Source: Isoetes taiwanensis (lineage: Eukaryota > Streptophyta > Lycopodiopsida > Isoetales > Isoetaceae). Taken from it: a stretch of DNA of 64,000 nucleotides. Made by a program: the position numbers and the translations under genes. Below, in pieces: positions 27,867-40,530 of the stretch. How positions within the stretch are numbered: the first letter of the stretch is position 1; each line of letters begins with the position of its first letter. Under the pieces are notes generated by a model that worked only from the letters and a program-made list of their open reading frames with translations, had not been told where the DNA came from and did not search any database. The stretch covers positions 2,735,477 to 2,799,476 of the forward strand of contig JAJEKV010000097.1 of assembly GCA_021234155.1 (NCBI GenBank), given 5' to 3'.

Positions 27867-29038
27867 ATGGGAAGAACGGTGTTGGTGGCGCTGGACGAGG
27901 GAGATGAGAGCTTAACTGCTCTCAAATGGGCCCTAAAACATATGCTTAGGCCCATGGATGATGAAAATGAAGCAGTTTCTGTAGGGCATGAAGCAGACAC
28001 TGTTGTACTCTTGCATGTCAAGGCACCTTGCCAGATTTCTGGTGGTGTTGCTGGCACTGGTGGTACTTCCCTCTTTGATTTGCTATTTTTTTTCATTTGG
28101 TTTCTTTGATTATCCCTTGATCTGTCTGTCTGTTTGGCTTCTTTTGTTTTCCATTTTTTTGTTTGTTCTGATGTTCTATTTCTTGTTCTAGGGTTCTTTG
28201 TAGCTGAACAATTGTCGGCCATTCAAAAGTATCAGGACAGTGCTACCAAAGAAATTTTGAGTGCTGCTAAGCAACTATGTCTTGAACACAAGGTACTGTC
28301 AGAACTGTGTTTTTTCTTCTCCGATTGACGTTATTCTTTCGAGACTTTTATTATGTTAGGTACTTAACCTGCTAATATTCCAACATCCTCTCTTAAGCCA
28401 TATTTGCATAAAAATGCAGTTTATTAGGTTCTGTCTTTTAAGAGAAGAAATCATTTGAGCTGCATTGCTTTCTCTTCGACTTTCATAGAACTTGCACAAG
28501 GCAGTCCACTTAAATTGCTTGTTATAGAAACTTAGCATTATAAATAGTCTATTTAAACTGCTTGATACATAAATTCAGCACATATGTCATTATGCCATTA
28601 TTGGTAATGTTAGGTGAAGATGATGAATATTTTCATTTTTCTGAAGCTGTGCACATCTACTAATGTTTTCGATTAGGGAATTTGGTTTAGATCCTCGTCC
28701 ACAATTTTTTGCAGGATCTTTGTGAATAATTTAAGATTTTTTTGGTTTAGGTGAATTCTACACCATTGGTGTCCACAGGAGATGCCCGGGACGCTATATG
28801 CGAGGCAGTGGAGAAAGTGCATGCAGATGTTCTAGTTATGGGCAGCCATGGATATGGTCCTGTCAAGAGGTAGGGAATTAGTTGCTTAGGTACTCAAAAC
28901 AATTTGTATCCTGCTGATCTATTTATCTGTCTATGTTTATGCAGAACGCTGATGGGAAGTGTGAGTGATTACTGTGCCCACAATGCAAAGTGCCCTGTTC
29001 TTATAGTGAAGAGAACTTCCAAAGATAAGGCACAATAG
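27867..29038 (+). CDS. Universal stress protein (UspA-fold), four exons, apparently intact
   Basis: Exons: 27867-28062, 28192-28292, 28751-28869, 28945-29038. All introns are GT-AG and phases agree, giving 169 residues, the usual plant length. The protein opens MGRTVLVALDEGDESL--ALKWAL, the first strand and helix of the fold, followed by VVLLHVKAP. The C-terminal ATP-binding signature G-2x-G-9x-G-S/T is present as GSHGYGPVKRTLMGSVS, followed by CPVLIVKR. So it is probably an ATP-binding cytosolic USP linked to stress responses (family knowledge). The start is chosen because it begins the conserved strand and no in-frame ATG lies closer. It is the only complete conventional gene in the window; flanks are repeats. 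Confidence 0.93.
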
Positions 29039-29941
29039 AATCCGACTATGCTGTATACTCTCCCTTTGTGCCTATATAATGTATATCTCTTCTTAGATAA
29101 AACTTTTTTGTGCCATGTGGAAATTTGGATGCATAGATATCACCCAAATGTCCTTTCCTGGTGCTAGACCACTTTGTATATCAAGAATGTCAAACCATCT
29201 TCAAGATGTAGCACGCCTTGGTATTTAGGTCTTACGACAAGTATTTAATGTAATTTGAGGTTCAGAACGTCAGAGCCATTTCCAAGATGTATGGGGGAAC
29301 GGAAGCTGGGGGATTGGTGTTAGCTTGGAGCGGCTCCTAGAATGGGCAAACCAGTTTTATTTCCCCACAACATGGAAATTGGATTCGTAATGAAGATCAC
29401 CAATGGGTCCTGGGATGGGCGGCCCAGTTTCATTCCCTCACAACATGAAAACTGGATTTTTAGTGCTGGAACGGGCGACCCAGTTCATTCCCTCACAATA
29501 TGGAAACTAGATTTTTACTGAAGATGGAAACTATTACTAAAGATTACTCCACATATTGAGGGGCGATTTTACTGAAGATTACTCCACATATTGAGGGACG
29601 ATTTCCATTTTGCAGACATAATAGGCTCCCAATTTTTCTGTTATAGAATGGCTTGATATTCTCGTAATCAATCTTATGAACAATTTGGTTTCAAATTGGA
29701 TTCTGTGGATCATGTTAATTTAGAATTTGACCTTGTCATCGAACTACATGTCAAAAATGAGATGGAATACATGCCAATAATTCTATTCAAGTTAAGATGT
29801 ACCTACGTTTGAGAACATGATGAAATTGTCGTATAGCGTACAGGGGAATGGAGGTTTGGACACCATTCCCGGTTTTACAGGTGGGGTCCCGCGATCGGCG
29901 AGGCAGAAACAGAGTTTTAAGATCTGTGAAACAGAGTTTTA
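29039..29941. other. 3' flank of the stress-protein gene; short direct repeats
   Basis: No gene. A block around GGGCGGCCCAGTTTCATTCCCTCACAACATG is repeated about three times between 29340 and 29510, and GATTACTCCACATATTGAGG twice near 29545-29600. Confidence 0.6.
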
Positions 29942-31065
29942 GACCCTTTTTCCACGGTTGACTTAAAATATGGCTGTCTTATAATTATAAGACAGCATTT
30001 TAGGTGCCACGTCATTCTTGTGGCATGTCTTAAAAAAATTAGTTTCCCATGGCTTCATTATAAGAGGTGTTTTATAATATAAGACATGTCTCATAAATTT
30101 ACTTTTCCACTACTCCGTAGTTTTCCTACTGATCCACGGCTTCTAAAAATAGTCTATGCACGGCTTCTGAAAATAGTCTGATCCATGGCTTTCGTAGTTT
30201 CCTGATCCACGGCTTTCCAAACGACGAATCCACGGATGCTTTGTTATTCGTTTTGTATTTGCTGGTATTTACCTCTGTCTTCGTTACTGGTATTTGCTTC
30301 GTTTTGTACAAGAGATGGGCTTGAATCAATAAACAAGGTCCCATATACAGGAGATAGCTAGAGAAACAAATAGAAAGTGCCTTCTTCAATGTCTCAGAAA
30401 AACAGAATGGATCAGGATCAGAAAAACAGAATGGATCAGAAAAACAGAATGGTGCAATCCAATCTGCTGCTGAAGAGGCCGAGCTCATAAATATTGCAGC
30501 AATCAGCACTGTCCATGATCAAATTCTGGGCTTTTTTCATTTGCTTGCTGCAGACAGATCTAAAGAACCTGCAGATACCGTGCAGAATGATCATTTAGAT
30601 CTACACTTCCTTATGATCATGTCAACTCTTTAGATCAATTTCTCTACTTTATAATCAATTTCTGCAAAAAGACTCTGCGCTTGGAAGCTGGGTCCTTGAT
30701 TTGGCTGGGCAGAAGCATTTTTTGCCCTTGATATGGCGGGGCAGAAGCAGAAGCTGGGCAAATCGGACCAGCCCAAATCGCACCAGCCATCAAATCCGAC
30801 AGAGGAAGAGACTACAGTCGGATAAATTCCTCTTCGACCTCATTTTTTTAAGCCCCACAATTTTCGTTGAAGAAATCATGCGATTTGCTGTCTTTTTTTT
30901 TGGCGGGGGGTATCCCCCAGAAGAAAATGGGACTCCAAAGTTGTACGATTAGCACATGCGACATGTCTTAAAAATGTGTGTGGAAAAACTAAGGTGTCTT
31001 ATATGATTATGTGGCCCAATCATATCTTCACAAATTTAAGACAGAGATGCCGTGGAAAAAGGGCC
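29942..31065. mobile_element. 1.12-kb TIR element (MITE-like)
   Basis: The left end GACCCTTTTTCCACGG and the right end (reverse complement GGCCCTTTTTCCACGG) are inverted repeats with further loose inverted similarity (GTCTTA.. words). The flanks TTA and TTG would fit a decayed PIF/Harbinger TTA target duplication. Inside lie a perfect 24-bp palindrome at 29973-29996, tandem CCACGGCTT words (30135-30235) and an 18-bp tandem repeat CAGAAAAACAGAATGGAT (~30370-30450). No transposase. Confidence 0.6.
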
Positions 31066-34000
31066 TTGGGCAAAGATCTGTGAAGCCTTAAACCTTAAAT
31101 CTGAGAAATGGTTGAGTCGAGGCAAAAACAGAGCTTAAGATCAGTGAAACAGAGTCTTAAGCAAAAATCTGAGAAACTGTGAACTGCTCAAACTGCTCGA
31201 AGACCTGCGAAACCTTAAACCTGCGAGCTTGAAACATGCAAAATTTAAGAAACAAGCTGCTCAAACCTGCTCGAACATGCTTAAACATGCGAGCTGCTCA
31301 AAGACCTGCTGCAAAGAGTGCGGTGAAGACCTGCGATCTTGTGTGGAATATGCTCTGAAGAGTGCTCAAAAACCTATGATCTTGTGTGGAAGATGCAGTG
31401 GTGTGGAGCTCCAAGAACCCTAAAACAAAAACCTAAAACCTGCGCCGCCGGTCGATCGGAATGCGTGAACCCTATTTCCATTCCGTGATATTGGCGGATG
31501 CCACGTATCACCCTGAGAATGGGTGCCAGGGATTAAAGACGACCCAATTTCTATTTTGAAAACTATCTATCATCAAGTATTGAGCTTAGGCTAAGCTAAA
31601 CATTCCATTTTCAAGACCTTAGATAATCATGAATTCGTTCGTTAATATCCCCATTATGAATGCTCACATTCATTTAGTATCTTCAAAGGATTTATTCCTC
31701 AAGGCTTATTCACATGCTTTTTTCCATTAGGCATAGTAACGGCCGAATCCGTGCGGTCTAAATTCCTTTCAGATGAGTCCACCATACTTTGCTTATTTTG
31801 AGAGTTGAGGCCGATTTTTCCCACTTGCCGATCCATTTTTGTATCAATGTGGAATCAATCAATCTATTCAAAATGCACAATTTGTTTGCGGTGAGATATC
31901 TTATGCAAGTGAAAAAATTTCAGCAAACATGATCGGATGCCACGTGTACAAATGCCTGATTAAATTGCTTCATGCTGAGGCAGTAAGGTGAATTTTGCCT
32001 TCAAAAAAGCCGCATGTGAATCCTATACAAATGCAGTTCGTTCTTCTTGTATGGAAAGTCAACAAGATGTCGAAGCATGCCCTTTTGAAGGTGTTAGTTT
32101 ACCCTCTACCTACAGGCTAATAGTAGAAGGGTGTATAGTTACAATGAAGCTGCTTCCTTCAAATTCAAATGTTATAACATGGCACTCAGATTTATGATGA
32201 ATCTATCCCTGAGCAAATGTTACATCAAAGTTGTATTGTTGTAAATATTCGTTATTGTCAGTGCATTAGAATTAGATGTATTTGGTTCAATGTAATGTGC
32301 ATCTAAATGGAGAGTTTTTAGATTATTGCAGAACAATTTTCCTAGTGATCTAGTGATGTGCATCCAAATGGAGGGTGATACATGCAGTTGGCAATGGTCT
32401 TAGTGGGAGGAAGAGAATCTTAACAACTAAGCTTGTCAAAGTCAAAGTTAAAAGCTATATTTATAGAGTTAAATTGGAGGTCAAGAGCTAGGTTATAAGC
32501 TATGTCTAAACTTTTCTGATTGATCCAAATAAAGGTAAAACTAAGTGCGGAATCTTCCTACATACTTTGTCTTCCTCATATATATTTTATATTGTTTACA
32601 TCATTGTGTGGTTTAGAACCTCCAGGTTGCTTAAGGCAACCACTCTGAGTGAAAAAATTCCAAAAAGAATGCTCAAACAGAGACTTTGGACCACTTTCCC
32701 TGAAGGAAAAAAAGTCTGCCTTGCAAGAATAGGTGCCAAATGCAATTCGAAAAGAGTTTACTCATGATCTTTGATTCTAAAGCTACTCAAGACTTTGAAG
32801 GATGTTGGGAGCAAAGTCAGATGGATTTTGAGTAGAGCAAGCCTCTCAAAAAAGCACCCCTGACCGGATCAATTTTTGGTCATTGTCTTTGGCAGAGAAT
32901 CAAATTTTCTAACGCGATAAGGGAAACTCCTTTTTGGGATTTGATGCTTGACCCCCCCCTTCTAGAATGTCTGCACACAATGTTCTAGAATGCTTTTTGC
33001 CAAAAGATGTGTATCTTTTTTGGAACTTTGATTTTTCTTTGTCTGTCTGTCATACTATGAGCAGTAGGCAAATTTAGAATTGCCAGATCTTTGGATGCAC
33101 TTTCTTGCTTTTCTAAGCAATGTCAGTGCAAACAATGCCTATGTAAATAATCAGATGTAGGTCACTTGTACACGATGTAAGTATGGAGTAATAATGATAG
33201 ATCAATAGCGTAGTGGTGCAGGTTTAGACTTCTATCAATGGATTAAGCAAACATTTTAATTACCATGAACCTATGCTACAGATACTTATGTGCAATGTGC
33301 AATACTTCTGCTTTTTTTCTTTCTCAAGAATAGAATAGAATAGAATAGTTTTTTTAACGTCCACGAAGACCAATAGGTCATGGGACCCATACAATGGGCA
33401 TGGGCTGGTCATGGTCAAGATAGGATGCAAGGACTAAGTGTTGTATGGATATGATGTCTGACACAATATCAATAGGAAGCATTCATAAATTTGTCAACAA
33501 GGCTCGGATTTTCATTCAACTCAGAATCACCCAGGTAAATAATAATAATAATCCTAAGCTTAATATCTTGGGCATAGGATGAAAAAAGGTACACAATGAA
33601 GTAAACCGCACAAATTCGTCAATAGTTCATGCAAAATCAGATGTTTGGAAGGCAGATTGGCTGGGGAATCTAGGCTTTGTGTGTGTTGGGGGAGGGGTAG
33701 ATAGTAAACATTTTTTGCAATATATGGCTAGGCACAATTCCCAAGAAACCACATTTGAAGGCCTAAATGGACGAATTTTTGGATTTTCTTTTTGCTAAAG
33801 GAATCTTTTTTTATGCTCTTCATGATGGTGGAATCTTTTTTGCAAAAGCAGCTTCTTCATTTTTTGGGCCTTAAAGAGGTATGATAATGGTGATGTGGCA
33901 AATAGGCAAGATGAGTTGGCAATGTGAGGATGACATGGCAAGTGGGGTGATGAGGTGTCAAACAACTTGGCTAAGAATATTTTTTCTAGTCAAAACATGA

Positions 34001-35443
34001 GATGAGGTGGAGGCAAGATGATATGTCACCCTTATGGATTTAACCATTTAAATTGAAGAACTTTTGCAAAGGATGGAATTTCAATGGGGTGACACGTGTA
34101 TGATGTGTCCTGGCAATGTGGATGACATGTATGATGACATGGCCACTTTTGAATGATTTTATAGGTCAATTTTAATACCAATGCATATGATTTGCATTTT
34201 CTAGGAAATTTTGACTTTTAATTGCTTTCCTTAGGAATTTTGCACTTTCTCTCACCATTTGACTTCTAGAGAGAAAAATTTGACCTTTGACCATGAGTAT
34301 GACCAAGTCAAGTGGAAATTTGTGCTTTAATGAGATGGTGATGGTATGGTAAGCATGTGTGTGATGTGAATGACATGTGAAAGAGAAGTTTTGACTAGAA
34401 AAAATCGTCTAGGCCAATTTGCCTTAGGAAATGAAGGGTGGACATGGAACTTGGGGTGTAATGGGCATGTCTTCATGGCAAAGGGTATGGAAGACTTAAG
34501 ATGGAGATCATGGAATGTAGTTATACCAAGAACTCAAATAGTAGCATCACATACCAAGAACACTTCAAGGGGTCTTCAAATCTTCAATCATTGACTTGCT
34601 TGAATCACCTTCCTTAGCATGCTTGTGTGATCTTTGCCAAATGTCCTCACCTTGGTCTTTAAGTCTTTTCTTCACAATGTGCAAAGATGCATTGTACTAA
34701 TATATCTGTGTTCAAATCAAAGTGTGAGCATGAGAATATAAGAATGTATCTTGCTCTTCCATGCTGCCATAGCATGGCAGCATTATGCCAAACTAAAAGA
34801 ATAGGCTGGTCCCCCAGCCTCTTGTTTTGCTTAATGATCAGAATGGAATTCCAGCTAACTGCCAATGTGGAGGTATGTTTGGCAGCTCAATGGACCTGCA
34901 ATGGATTGAAAAGATAGTGATGGTAGATTTCAGTATGATATGAATATGAACATGGAAGGAATTTGCAAATGAACCTGCATGGCAAGTGTGATCATTAGTA
35001 GAGAATATGAGCCGTTGGATGGAAATGTGACAGCAATCAAATGGATTTGGTGGAAAAGAGTGAAGATTTGAAGTGTTTTATGTGGATCAAAGGCAACTTT
35101 TCTGCAGATGAGTATGGAATGAATGTCGCAGGGTGCACCTACATGTGGCAAAAGATTTGTTAGCACAAATGAGCTGCTGTTGTGGTAGGAATGGCAGAAG
35201 CTACAGATATGAAGGTGAATGAAGAGAAGTGAATGAGTGTGGTATGGATGACTGCAAATCCAGATGCCCCTGCATGGAGTTCAGAGCTTGAGCAATATTA
35301 GTACTTGATTTGAACCTTGAATGAGTTGACACATGCACAAATCTTCTGTTCTTGCATTAGAAGTGGAAACCTCGAATTCAAAAGCTTAATTTATGCAAAT
35401 ACTAAAATTTGAAAACAAATACTACTTACCAAATACTCCTGCA
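31066..35443. other. No gene recognised; possible LTR of the neighbouring minus-strand element at the right end
   Basis: 31.07-31.45 kb repeats GAAACAGAG/CTGCTCGAA words. 33.3 kb has a TAGAA pentamer run, and 33.9-34.4 kb is rich in GATGTGGCA/GATGACATG words. The frame at 31988-32197 is unrecognised. If the PPT at 35444 is right, the 3' LTR of the minus-strand Ty3/gypsy element should begin at 35443 (TGCAGGAG on the minus strand) and run left; its far end was not found. Confidence 0.4.
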
Positions 35444-35467
35444 TTTTTTCCCCTTTTTTCTTTTTTT
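35444..35467 (-). other. Candidate polypurine tract of the Ty3/gypsy element
   Basis: The minus strand reads A-rich purines with a central GGGG and is followed immediately by TG, as expected of a PPT/LTR boundary. It lies ~100 bp past the integrase stop. Confidence 0.5.
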
Positions 35468-35566
35468 GCGTTTTGCAATATTGTTCAACCAAAAGAAAAC
35501 TAAACTATCCTACCACAAATTCCAAATAAATTTTTAACTAAACAAGCTTAAGGCAACATGTTGTTG

Positions 35567-36808
35567 TCAATACCTTTTCAAATGTAGGATATTGATAGGA
35601 TTCAACAATTCTCTGCCATCAAGTACATCTCTGAGCCAATAAGAGTCTTTACCTGCTTCACTAATAACTTCAAAAGGCCCTTCCCAAAGATTCTCAAACT
35701 TAGCTGCTATGTCCTCCCTTGACTTGTTCCATTTCAACACCAGCTCACCCGATTTGAGAGTGCCTTGAAGTTTGTGAGCAGCTTTGAAGGCTGCTATGTC
35801 GTTGGCCTTTTTTATCATAACAGAATTTTCTGCTTCATATCTGTGCTCCTCAAGCTGCATTAATCTCACACATCTTTCCTTTAATACATCATCCATTTCC
35901 AAGTTTATCTGATATGCCAGTCTGAGTGATGGAATTTCTAATTCAATTGGCACTACAGATTCTATACCATAAACCAGACTGAAAGGTGTGTGTTTGGTGG
36001 AGGCCTTGACAGTAGTTCTATAAGCCCATAGTGCATCATGGAGTTTGAGGTGCCAATCTTTTTTTAAAATCTTTATTGGTTGACTCTGCTTGGCCATTGC
36101 CCTGAGGGTAATATGCTGAACTTTTGGTGTGTTTAACTTTTAGAGTAGCCAGCAGTAAGGCAATGGTCTGGTTCATGGACTGACTCCCCCTATTAGAGAT
36201 GATTTTTAAGGGGATCCCAAACGTAGCACAAATGTTCTCATGGAGGAATCTTGCAGTAACATATGCATTTGCTTCTCTGAGAGGTATTGCTTCAGCCCAT
36301 TTGGTGAAATTATCTGTTGCTACAAGTATGAACTGATGCTGAGCTGAAGAGGGTGGATCTATGGGCCTATGAAATCCAGTCCCCATATCTAGAATGGACC
36401 TGGTGAGGTTATAGCAGTAAGAGGGGCTGGTTGCAATGCTCTTTTGCCAAAGATTTGACATTTATGACAATATTTTATAACATTATAGCAATCTTTGAAA
36501 AGAGTAGGCCAAAAATATCCTGACCTCAAGATCTTCTTGGCAGTTGTGTCATCAGCTAAGTGTCCACCACAAATACCCTCATGGCAAGCCTCAATGATCA
36601 TTTTGGCTTCTTCAGAGTCAACACACCTCAGCAGTACTCCCTCCTTGTCTACCTTGCATAACACCTCCCCAATTAGTCTGAACTTTTTGCACTTCTCTTT
36701 AAATCTCCTCTCTTGACTGCTGCTTAAGTCTTTTGGCAACTCATTGTTTTCAAGATAATTCCTGATATCACATTGCCAGTCCAAGTCTTTTGCATGAAAA
36801 GCAATCAA
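35567..36808 (-). pseudogene. Ty3/gypsy integrase, decayed
   Basis: Three overlapping frames make one integrase. 36808-36389 holds the HHCC zinc domain (EACHEGICGGHLADD .. KYCHKCQ). 36461-36036 holds the core: VATDNFTKWAEAIP (first Asp), SNRGSQS where family members have S-D-R-G-S-Q-F, and QGNGQAESTNK (Glu). 36097-35567 is the C-terminal part, with TPFSLVYGIESVVPIELEIPS and a final ILHLKRY before the stop. LVYG-E-VVPIE--IPS is typical of the plant Tat-type Ty3/gypsy group (family knowledge). The catalytic Asp codon is AAT (Asn) at 36192-36194, and two frameshifts join the frames, so it is inactive. No chromodomain is seen. Confidence 0.88.
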
Positions 36809-37260
36809 GTTAGTAACACAATCAATATCATTTAATCCTTCTTGGTCCTCGTGTTCAAATAAAGCATAGGGCAGATAAAAACTGGGATTTTCAACTAAGT
36901 TTATAACTTTGACAGTAATGTTGTAAGCTTGAACTTAGAAGCCCATCTACATAACTTTGCTTTGGGCCGTTTCTTCACAAAAAGGAGAGATAAAGGATTT
37001 TTCCTCATATAGACTTGAGTCTGGTCATTTTGTAGGAAATGACCCTGTCTTTCTATCAGAAACATCAAAGCAGCTGCACTCTTCTCCAGTCTAGGATATC
37101 TTAGCTCAGTCTCAGACCACATTTTGCTGGCAAAAGCAATAATATGGTCTTCTTGCAGCAATGCTACACCGATTGCTCTTTTAGTAATACTAATATAGGC
37201 TTTGAAAGGCTTTTCTAAGTCTGGGGGCTTTAGCAGAATAGAATGGCAGATAACATTGAT
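36809..37260 (-). pseudogene. Ty3/gypsy RNase H region, decayed
   Basis: The minus-strand frame 37161-36901 reads HIIAFASKMWSETELRYPRLEKSAAALMFLI, matching the RNase H block of Ty3/gypsy polyproteins, then RWASKFKL. Frame breaks occur on both sides. It lies between RT and integrase, the expected order. Confidence 0.75.
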
Positions 37261-37311
37261 GATTTTATCAAAGGATTCTTGACATTCTTCATTCCAATCA
37301 ACCAGAATATG

Positions 37312-38320
37312 TTAGCTTTCATTCTTAGAGAATTTCCCAACCTTTGTGAGGTTGGAAATTGAATTCATAGTGTGGGAGAAGTGGGGGACATACATTCTTA
37401 AAAAACTTGTCATTCCCATGAAATTTTTTACTTGTTTGAGTGTTTTGGGAGGGGATAACTTCTTCAAAGCCTCAATTTTAGCTTTTGCTACCTGAATGCC
37501 TTTTGCAGATCCCTCATGTCCAAGTAGTTCTCCTCGTGAGCATAGAAAAACACATTTCTTTGGGTTTAAACTGACACCTCCTTTCCTGCACAAGGTAAAT
37601 AATTTAGTTAGAAAATCAAAATGGTCTTTGAAAGAGGTTCCTAAACAAAGATCATCCAAGAAGACACGAAATGCATTTGAAGGCATGTCCTTGAAAATAG
37701 TATCCATGGCCCTTTGGAAAGTTGCTGATGCATTCATTAATCCAAAGGGCATCCTCTTCATGGAAAATGTTCCCAAGGTGTAATGAATGAGGTCTTTGGC
37801 TGATCTTCCTCCTTTATGCTTATTTGATTGAAACCTGAAAAGCCATCTAAGAAGAAGAAGAAGAAGAGATTTTAACGTCACGCCACAAGGCAGCGTCCTA
37901 TCGGACATGTAACACTTTACAACACACCCAGATGGGTCCTTGCCTGCAACATCATGTAAAACTTCTTCTAAAAAAGGCAAAGGGTAGCAATATTTAATGG
38001 TGGCTTCATTCAAGTCCCTATAGTCAATGCAAATCCTTATAGTTTTATTTTTCTTCTCTACTGGCACAATGCAAGATAACCACTCAAGATACAATCTTTG
38101 CAATCATACCTGCATCTTTCATTTTGTATAATTCCTCTTTGATCAGGCCTAACAAGGATGCATTAATTCTTCTAAGCTTTTGAACCATAGGTTTCATACC
38201 TTCCTTGATTTTTATCTCATACTCACATATTCTCTTATCAACACCAACTAACTCATCATAGTCCTAGGCAAAGATATCCTTCCAATCATCAAAAAACTTA
38301 GTGACAAAAGAATTGTCCTC
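37312..38320 (-). pseudogene. Ty3/gypsy reverse transcriptase, decayed, with a small nested insertion
   Basis: The N-terminal part at 38310-38110 (GMKPMVQKLRRINASLLGLIKEE) has a stop. The main frame 38103-37312 has RICIDYRDLNEATIKYCYPLPF, RMPFGLMNASATFQRAM, the catalytic FLDDLCLG (usually Y/F-x-DD) and NPKKCVFL. Between LHDVAGK and KDLIHYTLGTF, where the SGY block should be, sits foreign sequence (~37845-37930) ending in an (AAG)n run, i.e. a TTC tail on the minus strand, which looks like a tiny non-LTR insertion. Upstream gag and protease are not seen because a LINE end interrupts at 38.33 kb. Confidence 0.88.
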
Positions 38321-38329
38321 TTCTTTGAA

Positions 38330-38355
38330 TAGATAGATAGATAGATAGATAGATA
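38330..38355. repeat. (AGAT)n microsatellite, LINE tail
   Basis: Six perfect tetranucleotide repeats form the boundary between the Ty3/gypsy RT and the LINE. On the LINE strand this is a (TATC)n 3' tail. Confidence 0.8.
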
Positions 38356-39310
38356 CATTATTGTCCCTTGTACCCTGAGGCCCGTGGACTTATGTAGCAT
38401 GGGCGAGCTCCCTTACGGGTGCTACTAGCACATCATGCTGATTTACAATGTAGCCTTTTCTGAAGGCTTGACTTTTCTCTATTAATACCGGCACCCAGCT
38501 TTGGATCGGCTTCATGGCCATGCACGGGCGCGTCGTTATCAATCAGCTTTGAGCTGAACGTTTTCAGGGTGTTTATGTTGCGCCTCTCCGGCGTTCATAA
38601 CAGAAACCCTTTTTCTTTGTGTACTTCTCGGTGCCTGGCCGTCATTTCCCGTATTGCGTCTGCCAGGTCCCTCCTTGTTTCTGACTTTGTCATCATGATG
38701 TGTACGGGCTGACCCCACCTTATATCTCTGTACTTATTCCTGATGCTTTCATATACCGGGCAATCATTTAGCATATGATTCTCATCTTCCACTTCCCCTT
38801 TGTCACAGATTCTGCATATTCGATCCTCTCTCTCTATCCCTCGCCACCTGTCCTTTTCAATCCTCAGCTCGTGACTTCCCATTCTGAATCTTGCTAGAGT
38901 GTCTTTCCTGGCTTTTCCTTTACCGCCAGGAGCTAGCATCGCAGATGCTGTATACACATGAGTGCTACAAAGTACTGACTTGGCAATAGTGATCCTACCT
39001 GCCATGGACAACTTGCTACCCTTCCACCAATTGAGGTGTTTCTGCAACCCCTGCAAAATCTCATCCCACACCCTCCCCATGGAAACATCCCCTCCAAAGG
39101 GAATACCCAACATCTTAGTACACAAGGGCCCGAGCGGCAAGACGATGGAGGCATGGTCGCCCTGGCACCAACACTTGAAGTGGGAGGTCGGCCGCGCGCC
39201 AACAGCAAAGAAAGACAGAGGAGAGAAGGACATGCACCGGCACCAACCGAGTGTCCAAGAATGGAACCGGAACCGCGCCACCAAACGACGCCGGAGGCCA
39301 GGGAACACAC
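38356..39310 (-). pseudogene. 5'-truncated LINE: RT C-terminus and zinc-knuckle tail
   Basis: The minus-strand frame 39308-38595 contains KMLGIPFGGDVSMGRVWDEI .. LNWWKGSKLSMAGRITIAKS, the thumb region after the LINE RT palm. HELRIEKDRWRGIEREDRICRIC..EVEDENHMLNDCPVYESIR follows, the C-terminal Cys/His module. After the stop comes ~235 bp of 3' UTR and the (TATC)n tail. The catalytic part upstream is not recognisable in the GC-rich DNA that follows. It inserted into the Ty3/gypsy element in the same orientation. Confidence 0.85.
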
Positions 39311-40530
39311 ATGATGAGGACTAGGTCAGTAGAACATTGAACGCACCGAACTTGTTGTGTGCATCCGGAACTCAAAGATGGTAGGTGGAAGAGGTTCCGC
39401 CGCTCCGTTCCGACACAAAGAGGGTAAAAGCACATCTCCAACCATCCAAGGCCTATGCATTGCGGGGAGAGCTTGGGGGCCACCAACCACAACGAGCCCA
39501 AATCCAGAATCCAGGCCACAACCGCCATGAACGCAGGCAAACGGGACCCAATGGGGCAACGGAAACAAGAGCAAGGCACCACCACAAAGACAACCCAACC
39601 GGACGGGTCCGAGAGGGAGGGCACGCATGGAGCCAAGCCCAAAACCAACATCACATTCCCAACAGGCCTTGGCAACCTTCCGACCAACCCGCTTCCCGGG
39701 AGGCAGGTCGGACATCGAGGCCGTAATTTCCAACATTGAGGAACCAACACGCCAAAGCCAACCAAAGGCAGACGGAAACAACGGAGGGCACCAAGCCGGG
39801 TGTGGCACACAAACCCGAGGAACTGAATCCTTTGGAACACGGGCGAAAGCACGACGCCGAAGTCAGGGACCCGCATTGTAGCACGCAACAACAAGATGAA
39901 ATGCACTTCCCAACTTCCAACTCAATCTGAACACGCACAAATCCCACAAGCCAGTAAGGCGGGTCCGGTCCAATAACGCCCCGACACGATTAGCCAAAAC
40001 GACCAAGGCAAAGCAACCCATTCCAGCTCCAGCCCGCCTTACATGCTTGGGAAGGAGAGCCACCAACTGGCTAGACCAACCCAACAACAACCGCCCCGAG
40101 TAGCCGCCGAAGTCGAAAGCAAGAGTGTTGGCCATGTTCATGGCTAAAAGTCTTGGTCGACGCCAAGGCCCCGTCGAGCCAAAACGAATGCCAAGGACCA
40201 ACACCACCCGACAAGGACCACCCACCTTGCCCAAAACCGTTTTCAGAAGTTCACCATGTCTCCTCCGACTCGCGTGAGCGACTCCATGGCCAAGACAAGG
40301 GGAAAGCCGAGCAACCCGGTTGGGAAGCAAAACCACCAATTAGTGCAAATCGCGGATCACCGAGCATGCCACCGGTAACCAGCCAGACCAGCCCTCGGCT
40401 AAGATCACCGCCGGGCGATGGCGCATCCCAGCTCAAAAAGCCTTGAACCAACCGAGCCGGAAGCTACCAGCCATTTAGTTCAAACCAACAACCAGCCCAA
40501 CTAGCCAAGGCTAAGCGGCCCCGATGCCGT
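39311..40530. other. GC-rich sequence without recognised genes
   Basis: Long frames on both strands reflect base composition (stop-poor, Pro/Gly/Arg-rich) and none resembles a known family. Part could be badly decayed LINE body. CCAACC and AACCCG words increase toward the tandem array at 40.8 kb. Confidence 0.45.

Noticed and set aside
39115-39906. 263-codon minus-strand frame in GC-rich DNA
   Set aside because: Overlapping long frames exist on both strands, composition is biased, and no RT or other motif is visible. It may be LINE-derived but cannot be supported.
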